From Hofstenia miamia (Eukaryota > Xenacoelomorpha > Acoela > Hofsteniidae): DNA of 64,000 nucleotides. Shown here in pieces: positions 34,463 to 46,711 of the stretch. The stretch covers positions 496,990-560,989 of the forward strand of contig CABFPE010000316.1 of assembly GCA_900660155.1 (NCBI GenBank), written 5' to 3'. Positions within the stretch are counted from its first letter, which is position 1. Each line of letters begins with the position of its first letter. The notes below the pieces were generated by a model, which ran no database searches, was not told where the DNA came from, and worked only from the letters and a program-made list of their open reading frames with translations. Made by a program: the position numbers and the translations under genes.

Positions 34463-34471
34463 TATAAAAAG
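34463..34471 (+). promoter_or_regulatory. Candidate TATA box of the two-exon microgene
   Basis: TATAAAAAGG lies about 95 bases before the candidate start codon, leaving room for a 5' leader of about 60 bases. A second TATAAAAAG occurs 22 bases upstream at 34441. Inferred from motif and spacing only. Confidence 0.4.
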
Positions 34472-34557
34472 GAAAGGCTTGTATACAAATGGCAAGGATT
34501 TAAATTTTACAATAGTGATTATTCAATAGACAGCATCTAATCTTATCAAAATTCGCC

Positions 34558-35123
34558 ATGGCCCAAGCTGGTAATTGTAATTAATTTTTAAATATTATTT
34601 ATATTGTTTTGTTCTTTTATTTGTATTGTGTAAACAGTATTTTATATTGTAAAGCAACTCTAAATACCCTAGTCGAAGTTGTATACATTGCTTAGAAAGC
34701 GAACATCAAAACTTCCAGTGCTTGCCGTTTAATATATCATACTTCCTTATATATGCTTTCAGCACTATTTTAGTATTCTGAAGTTGTTTTGTCTAAAAGC
34801 AGCAAAAATTTTTTTAAGCGTTTAATCTGTTTTGAATGTTTATAATGGTGTTTGTAAGAAAAGTTTTTGCAAATCCTGGATATTACAATTGGTTTACTTA
34901 AAAATGTACGTGTCTACAATAAATCCTCAGATAAACGATTCGAATATTATTTTCAATAATTGACAACATAAATGGCATATGTTTTCATTTCCATTACATA
35001 ATCTTTCATTGTTTAGAAGCCATCAGTATTCGTTTTGCAAGCAGATCCTTGGAGGCCTATAAAATTGCAAAAGAAGCAGTAAATCAGCTAGGAAGAGACA
35101 GGAGTAGTTATATCGCAAATTAG
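34558..35123 (+). CDS. Candidate two-exon gene for a 39-residue peptide
   Basis: Exon 1 (34558-34570) is ATGGCCCAAGCTG followed by the donor GTAATT. Exon 2 (35017-35123) follows the acceptor TTCATTGTTTAG. Splicing joins G to AA and keeps the frame, giving MAQAEAISIRFASRSLEAYK, then IAKEAVNQLGRDRSSYIAN and TAG. An AATAAA signal lies 35 bases after the stop, and TATA-like boxes lie upstream. There is no signal peptide or membrane segment; the middle looks like an amphipathic helix. I recognise no family. A second copy of exon 2 with the same acceptor occurs at 62037-62182 on the other strand. It may instead be the last exon of a larger gene. Confidence 0.45.
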
Positions 35124-35530
35124 TTATTCCCTTATTTTGTTTGTTTTGTTCTTTGTCAATAAATGTTTTGAACTGATATTTATTCACTGTATGTTTTGGT
35201 AAGGAAGTTTTGAAATGTAGAATGTAAAATTGAATGATATTGTACATTTAGTTAAAATTTGATTAAATATTAAAAAAATATTGCAAGATCATATGGTCGA
35301 TGTAACCATTTAGGACAGTTAAATGCTTATAATTATAAATTGATTGAAGCTATTTTCCATACTACACCATTAAGTATTACCATATTATTGCATAATGTTT
35401 GGCATATTGTAATAGTTCGCTTGCCATATCTTTACTAAATGCTTGCCACATTGCTTGCCAAATGCTTGTCACATCTTTGAAAGCGTTATCCATGCAAAGC
35501 AAGCAAGCATATGCCAAGCATTCCATATTA
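34780..35530 (+). repeat. Interspersed repeat copy A (inverted partner at 61.7-62.4 kb)
   Basis: The segment from GTTTTGTCTAAAAGCAGCAAAA through the exon-like block to the GCTTGCCATATCTTTACTAAATGC cluster is matched in reverse by 61680-62420. The cluster at about 35420-35515 itself repeats TGCTTGCCA-like words several times. The retained shared order and an exon-like core make it a duplicated genomic segment or an element carrying an exon. Confidence 0.75.
35158..35163 (+). terminator. Polyadenylation signal AATAAA
   Basis: AATAAATGTTTTG lies 35 bases after the candidate 39-codon frame. The same AATAAATGTTTTGAA is preserved in the inverted copy at about 61994, which supports a role but could reflect shared ancestry only. 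Confidence 0.4.
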
Positions 35531-37882
35531 GTTTGACTAGGGTAGTTGTCGACGTTCTATACCATACATGCAGGGCCTGAAGCAAGGGCGTCACGAGAAG
35601 CTTTTTAAAGGAGGGGCAAAAATTTTTGCACGTGTGAGATGTGATATTTTAAAAACCTGTTTTTGTTGAAAAATATTTAATTTTTTTTGAAGAAATTTTA
35701 TCATTTTATTGAAAGAGAACAAGGACAGGAGATCTTATTTTCCAAGCATTTGATTATTCGAAATAATTTGCTAGAATCTTCTTTAAACAAGGTTGTCATG
35801 GGACATGGGATGTGGGATGGGATGGGACAAGCAAAGCTGTCTCACTCGTGCCATGGACCAGAAATGTTCTTTCTGAATGTATTTTTATGCAGGGTTGCCT
35901 GGAAAAAAACATGTAATGTTTTAAACACGTTTGAATCGGTGTTTTAAACACCTGCTTTCTCATTATTTTTCAACATCTTTTTTTTCAGAATATTTCAGCA
36001 TCTTTGTATCAAAAGGTCTTATCAGCCTAGAACAATATTTTAAGAAATTGACATTTATAAGTTTCCTACCTTTAAAAATTAAGACATTGTGCTATAAATG
36101 AATTATCGGTATCTAACAGGGTTGTTGTGGGATGTGGGATGTCCCATGGGACTTGAGATGGGACAAGTCCGACATGGGATGGGAATGGTTCAGAAAAAAG
36201 CTGTACCACAACAAGCCTGGTAAAATATAATAGTAAAGGCCTATAGCTTGTCATTTCCTACAACTCAAGCATTATGAAATCAATACTTACAATATCAGTA
36301 ATAAAAACACTTAATATCTGATATTCTGCATTTGAAGTGGGAGTAAATTTCAAAATAACACCATTATTTTCCAGATATTAATCAAAGATTTAACATATTT
36401 TAAGGAATAAAAAAAACTAATGTGCCACAATTATGCTTTATTAACAAAACTGAAAATTGAATGGAGATATAGAAATATTTCAGCTTAGCTATTATACCAT
36501 AACTCAAAATGATCAGTTTCATTTGAAATTGAAAAGTTGGTTCTGGTCTCAAACTGATACTTTCTCATGTTGTGCTTTTTTTCCTGTACCGTCATCAGTA
36601 GCATGGATCTGGTTTTGGGATCAGGTCAATTTCCTCAGGACACTTTTGACTAAATCACAATCATTGCTTTGTGAAATCTGGAAAAAGAAAAACACATTTT
36701 GCTAAAATATTTTTAAATGTATTGGTGTTTGGTAAATCCTTACCATTAATTTTTTCTGCAACATTAGTAATTACAATTTCAATTTATTCGAGTATAGAAA
36801 AAAGGTCTAGAAATGGAGTCATCACATCAGTAATTTTGAGCATCGAGATTCTTAGCAAATCTAAATTTGAGAATATAATGATCTGAACTGCTTAAGAAAG
36901 TCATATATAAGAATGAAGTTGCATTTTTGTAGGTTTAGCATCGAATCAATACACTAAAATGAGGGAGATGATGAATTCCGATTATTACTAGGTTTTATAT
37001 AGAATGGGTATTTATTTAGTGCAAAAAACTGAACAATTAATGCAAAATAGTGTTCATAATTTCAGAATTTTTTTAAAATTTGGAACAAAAATGCTTAAAT
37101 TTTTAAAATTTATTAAAATCAATAATATTGTGAATACATTTTGAAATATGTAATATAACAAATTTAGTATGTAGAAGAAAAATTAGCAGGTGGGAATGGA
37201 TTTCAGTACCCCTCCCTTAGATCTGCCAGTTTTCAGAATCTGAAAGAGAGAATTTATATTTTTTCTAAAATCTAAGAATCTTAACACGCTCCTTAAAAAA
37301 TATCAATGAATCACATCAATGATGGCTAAGGCAGCCCACGCTATGTTGGTTGAATAATGCTTCATTGGCGTGTTTATTTGTAAAAGGATAGTCTTAATGA
37401 CTCTACAGGCCTCTAACAGGTGTACAGATCATTTGAAATGTGGAGACCTATTCAGTAATATTTACAAAAAGAGTTAGGAAGTTTTTTAGATTTCTCATAA
37501 GGTAACAAGGAGTTGTACTTTTTAGGTAGAGATCTTGCCACAAGTGTTGGCCATTTAATTTAATCCTTTAAAAGGGTCAATAAAGGATCCTTTAAGTAAT
37601 CCTTTATTTAAATTGGATTAACTTAAATGATTTTAGTTTAAACTAATCTTTTAAAAGAAGTCTATTATACAAAGGAAAATACGTACCGAATTAGCAAGGA
37701 GCCCTTAAATGTTACGTAATAATATAGTTGTACTGACAACATCCTACAGTTTGAAATAGATAATCATATACAAGAAGCATGTATTTCCTTGGTACTAGTA
37801 AATGCACATAGATTGCAGCCTCTAGCTACACCACCAACTCACCATAGACGAGGACACGTTTTCCAAAAGCAACAAAGCATAG
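35531..37882. other. Non-coding; two GGGATG-rich blocks
   Basis: The related blocks GGGACATGGGATGTGGGATG (about 35799) and GGGATGTGGGATGTCCC (about 36128, followed by an inverse CCCATGGGAC) look like short copies of one repeat. No genes were recognised. Confidence 0.4.
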
Positions 37883-37999
37883 GAAAATTTTCCATTCCTT
37901 CGGCAAGTAGCAAGAGGAATTTTATGCGCAATTCCATTGCCTGCTGTAGCAGAAAGAGCGTTTTCTCGGGCAAAAGTGTTGATCGATGGGGAGAATTAA
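37883..37999 (+). pseudogene. hAT transposase C-terminal fragment
   Basis: The frame reads ENFPFLRQVARGILCAIPLP then AVAERAFSRAKVLIDGEN and TAA. This is the hAT C-terminal dimerisation signature (ARxxLxIPxxSxxxERxFSxA). Nothing further of the protein is visible upstream. A hAT-like terminus, the inverse of CAGCGGCGGATTTAAGG, lies downstream at about 38394-38410 and may be this element's end. The fragment is unrelated in sequence to the intact transposase at 8187-10781. Confidence 0.7.
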
Positions 38000-38393
38000 G
38001 GATCTTGGCATCAATTTATATGCGAATAAATAGTTGCTGTACTATTTTTAAGCGTTTTTTGCAATACATTTTAGCATTCCTTTTTGTTTTCTTTCACATT
38101 TGACGAAATTCTTTTTCGATATTATTATTTAAAAAATGGAAAGTTTGACAATTATTTGCCGAATTTTTTAAAGATTTGATAAATTTTTGAAAAAATTGCC
38201 AGTTATTTGAAGAATTTGACAATATTTTGCAAAAGTTACCAAACCCTTGGAGCGATTTGCAAATTGAATGCAAAAATTCGGCGCCAATTTGGAATTTTCG
38301 AACTTTTTTTGCTAAGATTGCATAAATTAACCTGATAGCTGCACTATATTTTGCTTCCTCATGGGGAGGGGGACTGCAGTCGATAGTCCCCTT

Positions 38394-38410
38394 CCTTAAA
38401 TCCGCCGCTG
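38394..38410. repeat. hAT-type terminal repeat
   Basis: CCTTAAATCCGCCGCTG is the inverse of CAGCGGCGGATTTAAGG, a typical hAT end. The adjacent GGGGACTGCAGTCGATAGTCCCC block also occurs in altered form at about 52890-52920 (GGGACTGCAGTCCCCCCATGAGG), so the same family is present there in the opposite orientation. Confidence 0.55.
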
Positions 38411-38450
38411 TCCTCAAGGTTAATTTAGAACTGCTCAGTGAACATTCCTG

Positions 38451-39035
38451 CAATCACATCAAATAGTTGGGTTAACTTACAATTTAGCTTAGGATAAAAA
38501 AAATAATCACACAATTCGGATATAAACATTAACTAACAGGCATAATATTTAGTTATTAATATTGTACCTGTATATTCTGAAATGCAGAGCGCTCGAATAC
38601 TTAGCCCGAGCTCTGAGAAATCGTAGGGGTCTTAATTAAATTAATACCAATTTGGCCGAATTCATTTCTATTCACATAATTTAAAGTAAAAACTTCTTTA
38701 ATATCTTTAATTTAAATAACCTTTTCACAACAGCTCAGAGAGCATTCGTGTAAGCTTTACAATCACATAAAATAGCAGTTTTTTTAAAATTGGGTTAGCT
38801 TACAATTTAGCTTAAAATGTTAAACCTAAAAATAAATTCACACAATTCGGATATAAACAATAACTAACAGGCTTAATATTTAGTTATTAATATTGTATGT
38901 GTATATTCCGAAATGCAAAGCAGTCGAATACGTATGCCCGAGTCTTGCGAAATCGTAAAGGTCATATTTAAATTAATACAAATTCGGCTGAAACCAGGCC
39001 TTTTTTGTAATTTGTAGTAAAAAACTTCTTTAATA
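38451..39035 (+). repeat. Direct tandem duplication, unit about 308 bp, diverged
   Basis: Blocks 38451-38710 and 38759-39035 share CACACAATTCGGATATAAAC, ACTAACAGGC, ATATTTAGTTATTAATATTG, GCCCGAG and AAACTTCTTTAATAT in the same order, with many substitutions and small indels. This is older than the other tandem duplications in the window. No coding content. Confidence 0.75.
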
Positions 39036-40379
39036 TTTGGGATCAAAGTTGGGTATTTTAGAAATTTTAATAAGCTCTACACACAGAAATGATAAAACTT
39101 AAGTTTAGATTTTGAAGAGTACACGTGTGTGATATGATTACGAATATCAAGTGTAAAAATATAAATAATATTTTTCAAGACAATAACTTAAATTATATTG
39201 CATTCGCAGAATAAATTTGATTTATGTCTACTGTTGTATAACTCCATTTTTGGCACATTTTTTCCAATTCCACGGCCAAAGCCTAACTTGGTGCGGGCAT
39301 GTCCATCCCATGTCAATATCTGAATTTATATACTTCAGGGTTTATTTAATCGATTAACTAAATGCGTATTGGAAAATAATTTCCAAATAAAATACGATGA
39401 AAAAAATTGCTCTTCCAACGAGGTTTTGTTATGATAACTAATAGTTTCATATCTTACTGAATGGTTGAACTACAACAGATCTGCAAAATTCAAGCATTAT
39501 AGAAAATAGTAGAAAAGTAGAAGTTTTATCAAACAAATTTTCTTTATTATAATTCCTTGCATGCATATGTAAATATTCCTTTTTTAATCTTTCAAAATTC
39601 TCTCCATCCTATATTAATTATTTAGCAAAAAAGTTAATAACAAAAAAATTGGATTTGATGTAATTATATTTAACGCATAGGAAATTATAGGTTTTACTTA
39701 CATTTTTGAGCAATTTCACCAACCTATTAAGATATTTGCAAATCCCTGCTATGATTACAATTTCCGATAAGAATATTCAATTTTAAGTGGCAAATCCAGC
39801 TTTGGCAAAAACTGTCAAATTTTGCCCATGCTTAGTGTCCAAATATTAAAACGGTCTAAAGGCCATTGCATCAACAACTAGCCTAAACTATTTTGTTTTT
39901 TGTAAATATATCCTGTCCAGAAATCATCGCGGCCCGCGGTTTTCAGCTGTGCTCAAACTAAAAGTGAAAATAAAAAGGAGGCAATTCTCTATCCAGAGGT
40001 GTTGACTGATTTTAAATGTTCTCATTATTCAGTGAGCTGTGGGAATTTATGAAATATTTATAGAAAACAATCTTGGGATGCTTAGGGTTAAATGCTTTTC
40101 ATTAGAATTTGTGGAAAAAGAATAACAAATGCTTTGTTGTTTTTAAATAATATTTAAATATTAATACTAAAATTTTAATATTTAAAAAATATGTCAACGG
40201 ACGCAAATAATAAATGATGTTGTTTGACAATATCAGTCCTTTGGTGAAAACCTGTGAAATACTATACATTAAAAAATCCAATGGCATAGATAATATTATT
40301 AAGTATCATGGGAAACGAAAATATACAATTTTTATATAAATAGGCAATATTTAAATACAGCATGCCAATATTTAGATTT
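39036..40379. other. No supported feature
   Basis: AT-rich sequence. A GC-rich patch GCGGCCCGCGG at about 39930 may mark the end of a decayed element, but no partner was found. Confidence 0.45.
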
Positions 40380-40889
40380 CTAATAGTTTAAACTTATGAG
40401 AACATTCTTTAGGTGATCCAACCATTTAGGATTGGGGGTATGGAACAAAACTTCTTCTAGATTTGATGATGAAGTAAGACCCACTTTTTGATCAATTTTG
40501 CGTATGGTTTCTAATTTCCTTGAGAGTTTGGTAACTACTATAGGGATATCAGCCTTCCATAACCGATCTTGGTAATAATTTCGATATTCAGATATATTTT
40601 GCCCCAGTACCCAACAGTTGATGTCATTATAGTTTATTTGATGAGCATTCCTTATAGCGTCCTTATATGCATCAATTGGAATGGGTATTTTCCAAGAACA
40701 ATAGAACAATTTATGTCTCCAACAAGAATCATTGACTTCACAACTCCAGCAAACATTTTCATACAAGATCCTGGAATTTTCATTGTATTTTCTCGGGTCA
40801 CAAATATCATTAATTGATGGCCTGAAAGAACTATCTAAATATTCAAAAATTAAGTGAGGATTACAAAATTTGTAATTATCAACTGACAT
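40380..40889 (-). CDS. Unrecognised 169-residue protein, Cys/Trp-rich centre
   Basis: This is an intact ORF from a true ATG at 40889. It is rich in tryptophan, cysteine and tyrosine, unusual for a chance frame in such AT-rich DNA. The central part (about 45-70) reads VCWSCEVNDSCWRHKLFYCS, followed by WKIPIPIDAYKDAIRNAHQ. The end reads LFHTPNPKWLDHLKNVLISL. There is no signal peptide or membrane helix. The cysteine spacing could suit disulfides or metal binding. I do not recognise the family. It could be a single-exon gene, a retrocopy or one exon of a longer gene. Confidence 0.5.
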   Translation of the reverse strand: MSVDNYKFCNPHLIFEYLDSSFRPSINDICDPRKYNENSRILYENVCWSCEVNDSCWRHKLFYCSWKIPIPIDAYKDAIRNAHQINYNDINCWVLGQNISEYRNYYQDRLWKADIPIVVTKLSRKLETIRKIDQKVGLTSSSNLEEVLFHTPNPKWLDHLKNVLISLNY

Positions 40890-42477
40890 TTTTTACTCAA
40901 AATTTTATATAAATTTTAAAAAAAATTTATTAAAAATAATTTCAATTTTAGGTAAAAAAAACACTTAGTAAATATATTTCGATGCTTGGTAATTTTTTAA
41001 GAAATTTTAAGAAATAAGTATCTAAGACACGTATAATTCAATGAGCAATTCTCATAACTCAACATGAAACTCATTTTCTCGAGGAATTAGCAGTAAAAAA
41101 CAGCAAGAAATTTCTAATAACAATTGCGTAAAGCGCTTATTCAAACAACGGAAAAATATTGCATTATTTTATAGTGAGCTTAAAAACTTCACTTGAGAGA
41201 CTAGATTTGTAATTGTAATTACCCTAAATAAAATATAATTCTTAACTGATGGCATGCATGAAGTTTATATTTTGAAAATGTTGATGCACCAAGCAATCGC
41301 CTACAGAAGCAACCTTCCCTAGAAATTTAACTTTCACGATTTATCTTCAAAAATCATGCAAATACTTGTTTAAGGAAGCATGCGGTCTGCATCAAGTAAC
41401 AATAGAGAAATGTTATTTTTCTAAAACAATTATTCTATTAGTATTCTGTGCATTCATTACCAACCCTGCAGGCATGATAGTTATATTATTAATACATTTT
41501 TAACTACAAAACATAGTGACTAATATATAAATTTCACAAAGTGTACATACCTATATATATAATTTGTTGGGTTCACATTGTGACATAATACAACTATATA
41601 TATATATATATATATATATAATTATGGTTATGACTAATATTTTTGTTGAAACCATGCACAAAATAAGAAATTTTATGTGTATAGAACTGAAATTTGAATT
41701 ATTTTAATACTAGGGGAATTATGTTACTAGAAGACTCATTAATTTTTTTCGGCGAAGGTTCAACATTCAGATATATCACTCCACAAAAGATCTTGCATGT
41801 TATGTATCGAAGTAATAGCAATATAGGAGTTTCTTAGCTTGAGCTTCGCAAATTTATTGCATAAATTTACATTTAATATTGCTAGTCATGTAGAAAATTA
41901 ATAAATGAGTGAATGTATATATATATATATATATATATATACTTGTTTATTTTTATATATAATGTATGTATCATATATAAATACATTCCTATATATGTAT
42001 GTTGATAATTTCGTTAGTAATTTTTTAAACTAGCATCTAAATGTTTTTTGCATGTGCACCCCAAACAGTCAGAATTATAAATTTTCGCAAATTGAACTTC
42101 AAACTTTTTTTTATTTGAATGGTTTCTTTGTTTAGTGAAAATTCATGGATATTCATTTGTGTAAATGCAATATTTTGCAATAAATATTTAAATGAAAAGT
42201 CACAAACCGTTAACAATAAATGTATTGTGAATTATTAAAAAAACTGTTAATATTCTGAATCTAAGAACATTGTTATAAAATTTTGTAAAATTCTCATTAT
42301 AACATAATTTTTAAGAAAATATTAAATAAATTATAAAAGACAACTTGACTTTATCAGTAATCAGAAAAATCGATTAAATGATTTACATGACAATGAAAAC
42401 AAAAATATATCAGGATTCAATAATTGCAATTGCTTTATTTCGCCACTAGATGGCTACCAACCACCAAAATAATTTCT
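40890..42477. other. AT-rich, TA microsatellites, no gene
   Basis: Alternating TA runs occur at about 41597-41620 and 41917-41941. No coding signal was found. Confidence 0.5.
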
Positions 42478-43011
42478 TGATATGAGCTGGGACTCAAACG
42501 TTGACTCATCACTGAAAGCAACCTTCCTCCACGGTCCAATTAGCATGCTGATGGGCGAAGGCAAGGCGCTTTCGTTTCATTTATTAGGTCGCAATGTGCA
42601 CCCAGCAAATTATATAAGTAGCTATTTAAACTTTGTGAAATTTATATATCAATCGCTATGTTTTGTAGTTAAAAATGTATTGATAATATAACTATCATGC
42701 CCGCAGAGTTGGCAATGAATGCACGGAATATGCTCGAGGAAATTTTACTATACGCAACCTGTTTACATCCCGATTCATGGATCTTATAACAAGATGGAGC
42801 AGCCTATTATACCTCAAAATTGACAAAAGAATTTTTTTATCAATTATAATATTCAAGTTATGCAATGGTCACCAAATTCGCCAGATCTAATACCCATAAA
42901 GAACGTGTGGCAGATCTTGAAGGACTTTGTCGAGAAAAAAATTTGCAAAAATCTCAAAGAATTAAAGAGTTACATCTTTCAATCGAACACCAAATAACTA
43001 AAGAAGTTAGA

Positions 43012-43016
<5 letters not shown>
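42478..43016 (+). pseudogene. Tc1-like transposase fragment
   Basis: Fragments on the plus strand include a GEGKALSFHLLGRNVHPANYI stretch matching the region before the second catalytic aspartate. After a break, 42775-43010 reads SWIL*QDGAAYYTSKLTKEF, then MQWSPNSPDLIPIKNVWQIL and FVEKKICKNLKELKSYIF. The last catalytic E is K (PIKNVW instead of PIENVW), and stops and frame changes are present. It differs from the Tc1 copy at 26.4 kb. A (TA)n run follows directly. Confidence 0.75.
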
Positions 43017-43049
<33 letters not shown>

Positions 43050-43050
43050 C
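43017..43050. repeat. (TA)n microsatellite
   Basis: Uninterrupted alternating TA/AT run directly after the Tc1-like fragment. Confidence 0.9.
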
Positions 43051-43144
43051 GGTATTCAATTATATAATTGTCAATATTTCAACACAAGTTGATTATTTTN
43101 CATCAACAAATATAGTCAAATAAACCAATAATGCATAACACTAT

Positions 43145-43375
43145 TTTAGCCAAAACATGTATGGTGGAAAAAGAGAATACAAAAATGTAAATAGATGCAT
43201 AAAGCAATATTGCATATAAATTTGTTTTAAAACAGAAACATGTATGATGGAAAGTGGGTTAATACAAAAATGTATATAGATGCATAAAGCATTACCCCTA
43301 TTAAATTTGCTTTAAAGCAAAAACATGCAAGATGGAAAGAGAAATAATACAAAAATGTATATATAAAATATAATA
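43145..43375 (+). repeat. Minisatellite, three units of about 80-90 bp
   Basis: The units share AACATGTATGNTGGAAA, then ATACAAAAATGTATATAGATGCATAAAGCA and AAATTTGNTTTAAA, repeated three times with small changes. Single Ns nearby (43100, 43540) suggest assembly difficulty. Confidence 0.75.
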
Positions 43376-43844
43376 TGGAAAAATTATATGATGTACACCA
43401 TTATTCATTTGAGAAATGCATTTAAAATCATTACCACAGTTTATTTTGCTGTTTAAGTAGCTTCAATCCAAAGAGTTGATTAGTTACAAATTTGATAAAT
43501 TCTATATTCCATGCAAAGTATCAATTGGTTCAGCCTAANACATCCAATAACTCCAAAAAAGAAATCTTAGAATTCTTTAACGTTTCAGTTTAATAGACAA
43601 GATTTGTTTGTTAGAAATTTATAATAAAATGAAAAATATATTTTTCAACACATTGCTTATAAAATATGTAGCATTCATTACATTGGAATTGATTTGTAAT
43701 ACCTCTTGCTATACTATAGTGTTCATTGGAAAAGATAACAATTTACTTACAAAAATAAGCATGTAGTTGTCTGACGATTCTGGTCAATCCATTTTAGATA
43801 CATAGGAATGACCTTAATTGACCAAATACAGGTTGTTCTTCAAA

Positions 43845-44250
43845 ATGTCATCATCCATGGATTCCAAAGCAATTTTCCTTGAGCAGAAACGGACAAGCAC
43901 AGTTTAAATAGCAACTATAGTTTTACAGGAAAACAACATTACATTGAAATACAAATCCATAGAATACAAAAATCTTATAAATAAATTTTGTGAAGATTTT
44001 GAATGTTCTTCTGCAAAAATAGCAATTTTAGAGGTGATGTTGAAAACGAAAATATCAATTTCATTAAAAGAAAAAGAAATATTCTTTAAAGATTTTGATG
44101 ATACAAAAGAATCAGTTGCCAGAAAACAGTTTATTGTTTTCTTGATAACGTTGAAGAAAGGAAGCCTTATGAAGAATTCGAATTTTTAGAGAACCAAGCA
44201 GAAGTGGAAAGACTGAATAAAGCTAAAGACACTGAAACTACTGGAAGATA
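43845..44250 (+). pseudogene. Probable retrocopy of a coiled-coil protein, broken
   Basis: Starting at ATG 43845 (MSSSMDSKAIFLEQKRTSTV, then TAA), the frame resumes as VLQENNITLKYKSIEYKNL and runs through 43944-44189. A shift then leads to EEFEFLENQAEVERLNKAKD. The composition is highly charged and helical, typical of a coiled-coil protein, without visible introns. The family is not identified. Stops and a frameshift make it non-functional. Confidence 0.4.
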
Positions 44251-46711
44251 ATGAGAAGACACAAAAATGATTAAATTTGTGGAAGAAATAGCGGTGGAGA
44301 AATCCCTCTGGAGTGGGATTCTTCACAGATTGTGTATGTTTGGCATAAATATATGTTAGTGAAATTTATCACAAAGGAAATTGAAAAATTGAAAGTTGAC
44401 AATCACCAGTTAGAGGATGAATTAAATAATATTCTGCAAAAACCTTACAACACTTGTTACATTGTATCCCAAACTTATTTCGCATAACCTCAACTTGCCA
44501 AGAGGATGACGTGGAACAAATTGAGAAAATACTTTCTAAATGGCTATATTTTGTAATTGTGTACCTTCACATAACCTAAAAATTCAAAACTGCAATTGAA
44601 GAAAAATACAGTTTCATTTTCGATTAGATTTAATTGCTTTTGTTTTATTAATTTTCTTATACTGGTATTTTGTAGAATTGCAGAGTAGTAAGGTTATTAA
44701 AAACTAAAACAGTATTATTTCACATTTTATAATATGCAGAGTTAAATATAAATATACAATATTGTATACTATCTAGAGTAGTATTTCAATACTTTGACTT
44801 AAATTGTCTACAAGTGCGTAGGTTTGTACTTTTAAATATTTTATCAAAATATTTTGTGCAGTGAGTAGCACAAAGACCTTCTATAATTAAAAAAGCTTAA
44901 TTACATGTCATCATTTGATTCAAAAGCCACTTTAGGGAACCACATCAAATCATTAGATATATGCACATCCCTAACTTTTTGAAACAGTTCGATATTTTGA
45001 AATTATAAAAATCTACATTCAAATAAATTGAAATCTTAAACAGCAAACAATCACTTTCTAAACAACAAAATTTAAATCACTAAATATTTACACCTAACTA
45101 TTCTACAAATTGAATACACCTGTTTTTTGCGAAACCTATTTTGCTAGGTTTTAGATCTACAAAACCTAAAGGAATTCTTTATATGTTAGCTTAGAGAAAT
45201 TTTACAACATTTCTTTGCCTACAAAAATATTTACTGTTTATTTTTGTTTTTTGTACTACACATCATCAGCCACTGTTTAAAAAAGTCTATTGTAAATAGC
45301 CTTTTAATATCTGTAGATAAGACCACAATTAAATTATAAGTAAGTTAGTGTTTCTACAGTCTCTGATGAAAACTTGTGCTAAATATTTTTAATTAATGAT
45401 GAAAAGCATTTTCAATTGGACTGTGTTAAATTTATAATAATAGAATTTGGAAAATTGCTTTGTTGTAATAAATGTTCGTTACGAGTTGCTTCTTCAAAAG
45501 TTCCAATTAAATTTTTTTTCGTTTATTACACATTGACTTTTATATATTAATATTTGATTTAAATATGCGCAATTGCTTATTAGTTTAAAAAATATTTTGA
45601 GTAAAGCTTCTATTCTAAGATATAGGTTATATTAATTTTTTGAATTCTCTAGCAATTTTGCAAGAGATTCATACAGATAAATGTAAATCATTTTATAGTT
45701 CAACTGTTTGAGCCTTATGCCAGGCAATCGATTTTGTAACAATATGTTTGTTTAATGATACTTGGAAAGCTGAATCTTCATACAGTCTAGTACTTTAACA
45801 TTTTTAGCGGACTTGTCTTCCCCTTAATTTCGTTATTTATTACAATAATTTTATTTTTTAATTAAAACGTGATATTTGATGTAATATTATTATGAAATTT
45901 TTCATCTTGCGAGTTTTTTGAAGTAATTATTTATAAAGTTCAAGTAGCCCTAGACCCAACTGTAAAGATGTATTATGAATATATTTTTAAATCTAAATTT
46001 TATAAAATTCTAGCTATTGAAATTTGGCTAAAATAAATTTTTCTACACATTTACCAACAGTGAAAAAAATTGAAACAATTTTTAGCTTATAGATATAGAA
46101 CAATTTCGTAGAATTTTTTAAATGATTTCATAATCACTCTTTTCATAATAAAAAAATGTTGAAACATGTAATACTTTAAAAAAATTAAATTTGAAAAATA
46201 ATTTCTTTATATTTTATGTAATGCATATAAGCATATAAAAATAACTTAACATTGACATTTTCATTAAAATTTAATCTACATATTAAATTTTCAATATAAT
46301 GTACTATTATAATTTCATATATTTATTTGTTAATTTATTAAAACTTTGTTAATTGCTTTTGTGCATGCGACTAATTTTTACTAAATTTCTTGTTGTTATT
46401 AAACAAATTTTTTTAGTAAATAATTCAATAAAAAGTTCTTTGTTTCATAAAATTGAACTAATATTATTAATTCCATGTAATGATTACAATATCGAAATTG
46501 CAGTTATTGCAATTCCACTAAGATATAGTAAGAAATAGAATATTGAAAATTTATTCAGAAGCCTTGTTAAGTACATTCTTTACTAATGAACCACAATCAT
46601 GGGTCTATGTAATTACATTAAGAGAAAAATTGAGTTTATAATTTGATTAATTTTCCTTAACATTACATATGATGGCATCAATTGAATAGCCATGCACATA
46701 GTTTAGAAACA
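44251..46711. other. No supported feature
   Basis: Very AT-rich. Short open frames (for example 46353-46538) have no motifs, and no RNA gene was recognised. Confidence 0.5.

Noticed and set aside
36457..36886. Two overlapping plus-strand frames as a gene
   Set aside because: Short, non-conserved, no motif and no splice support.
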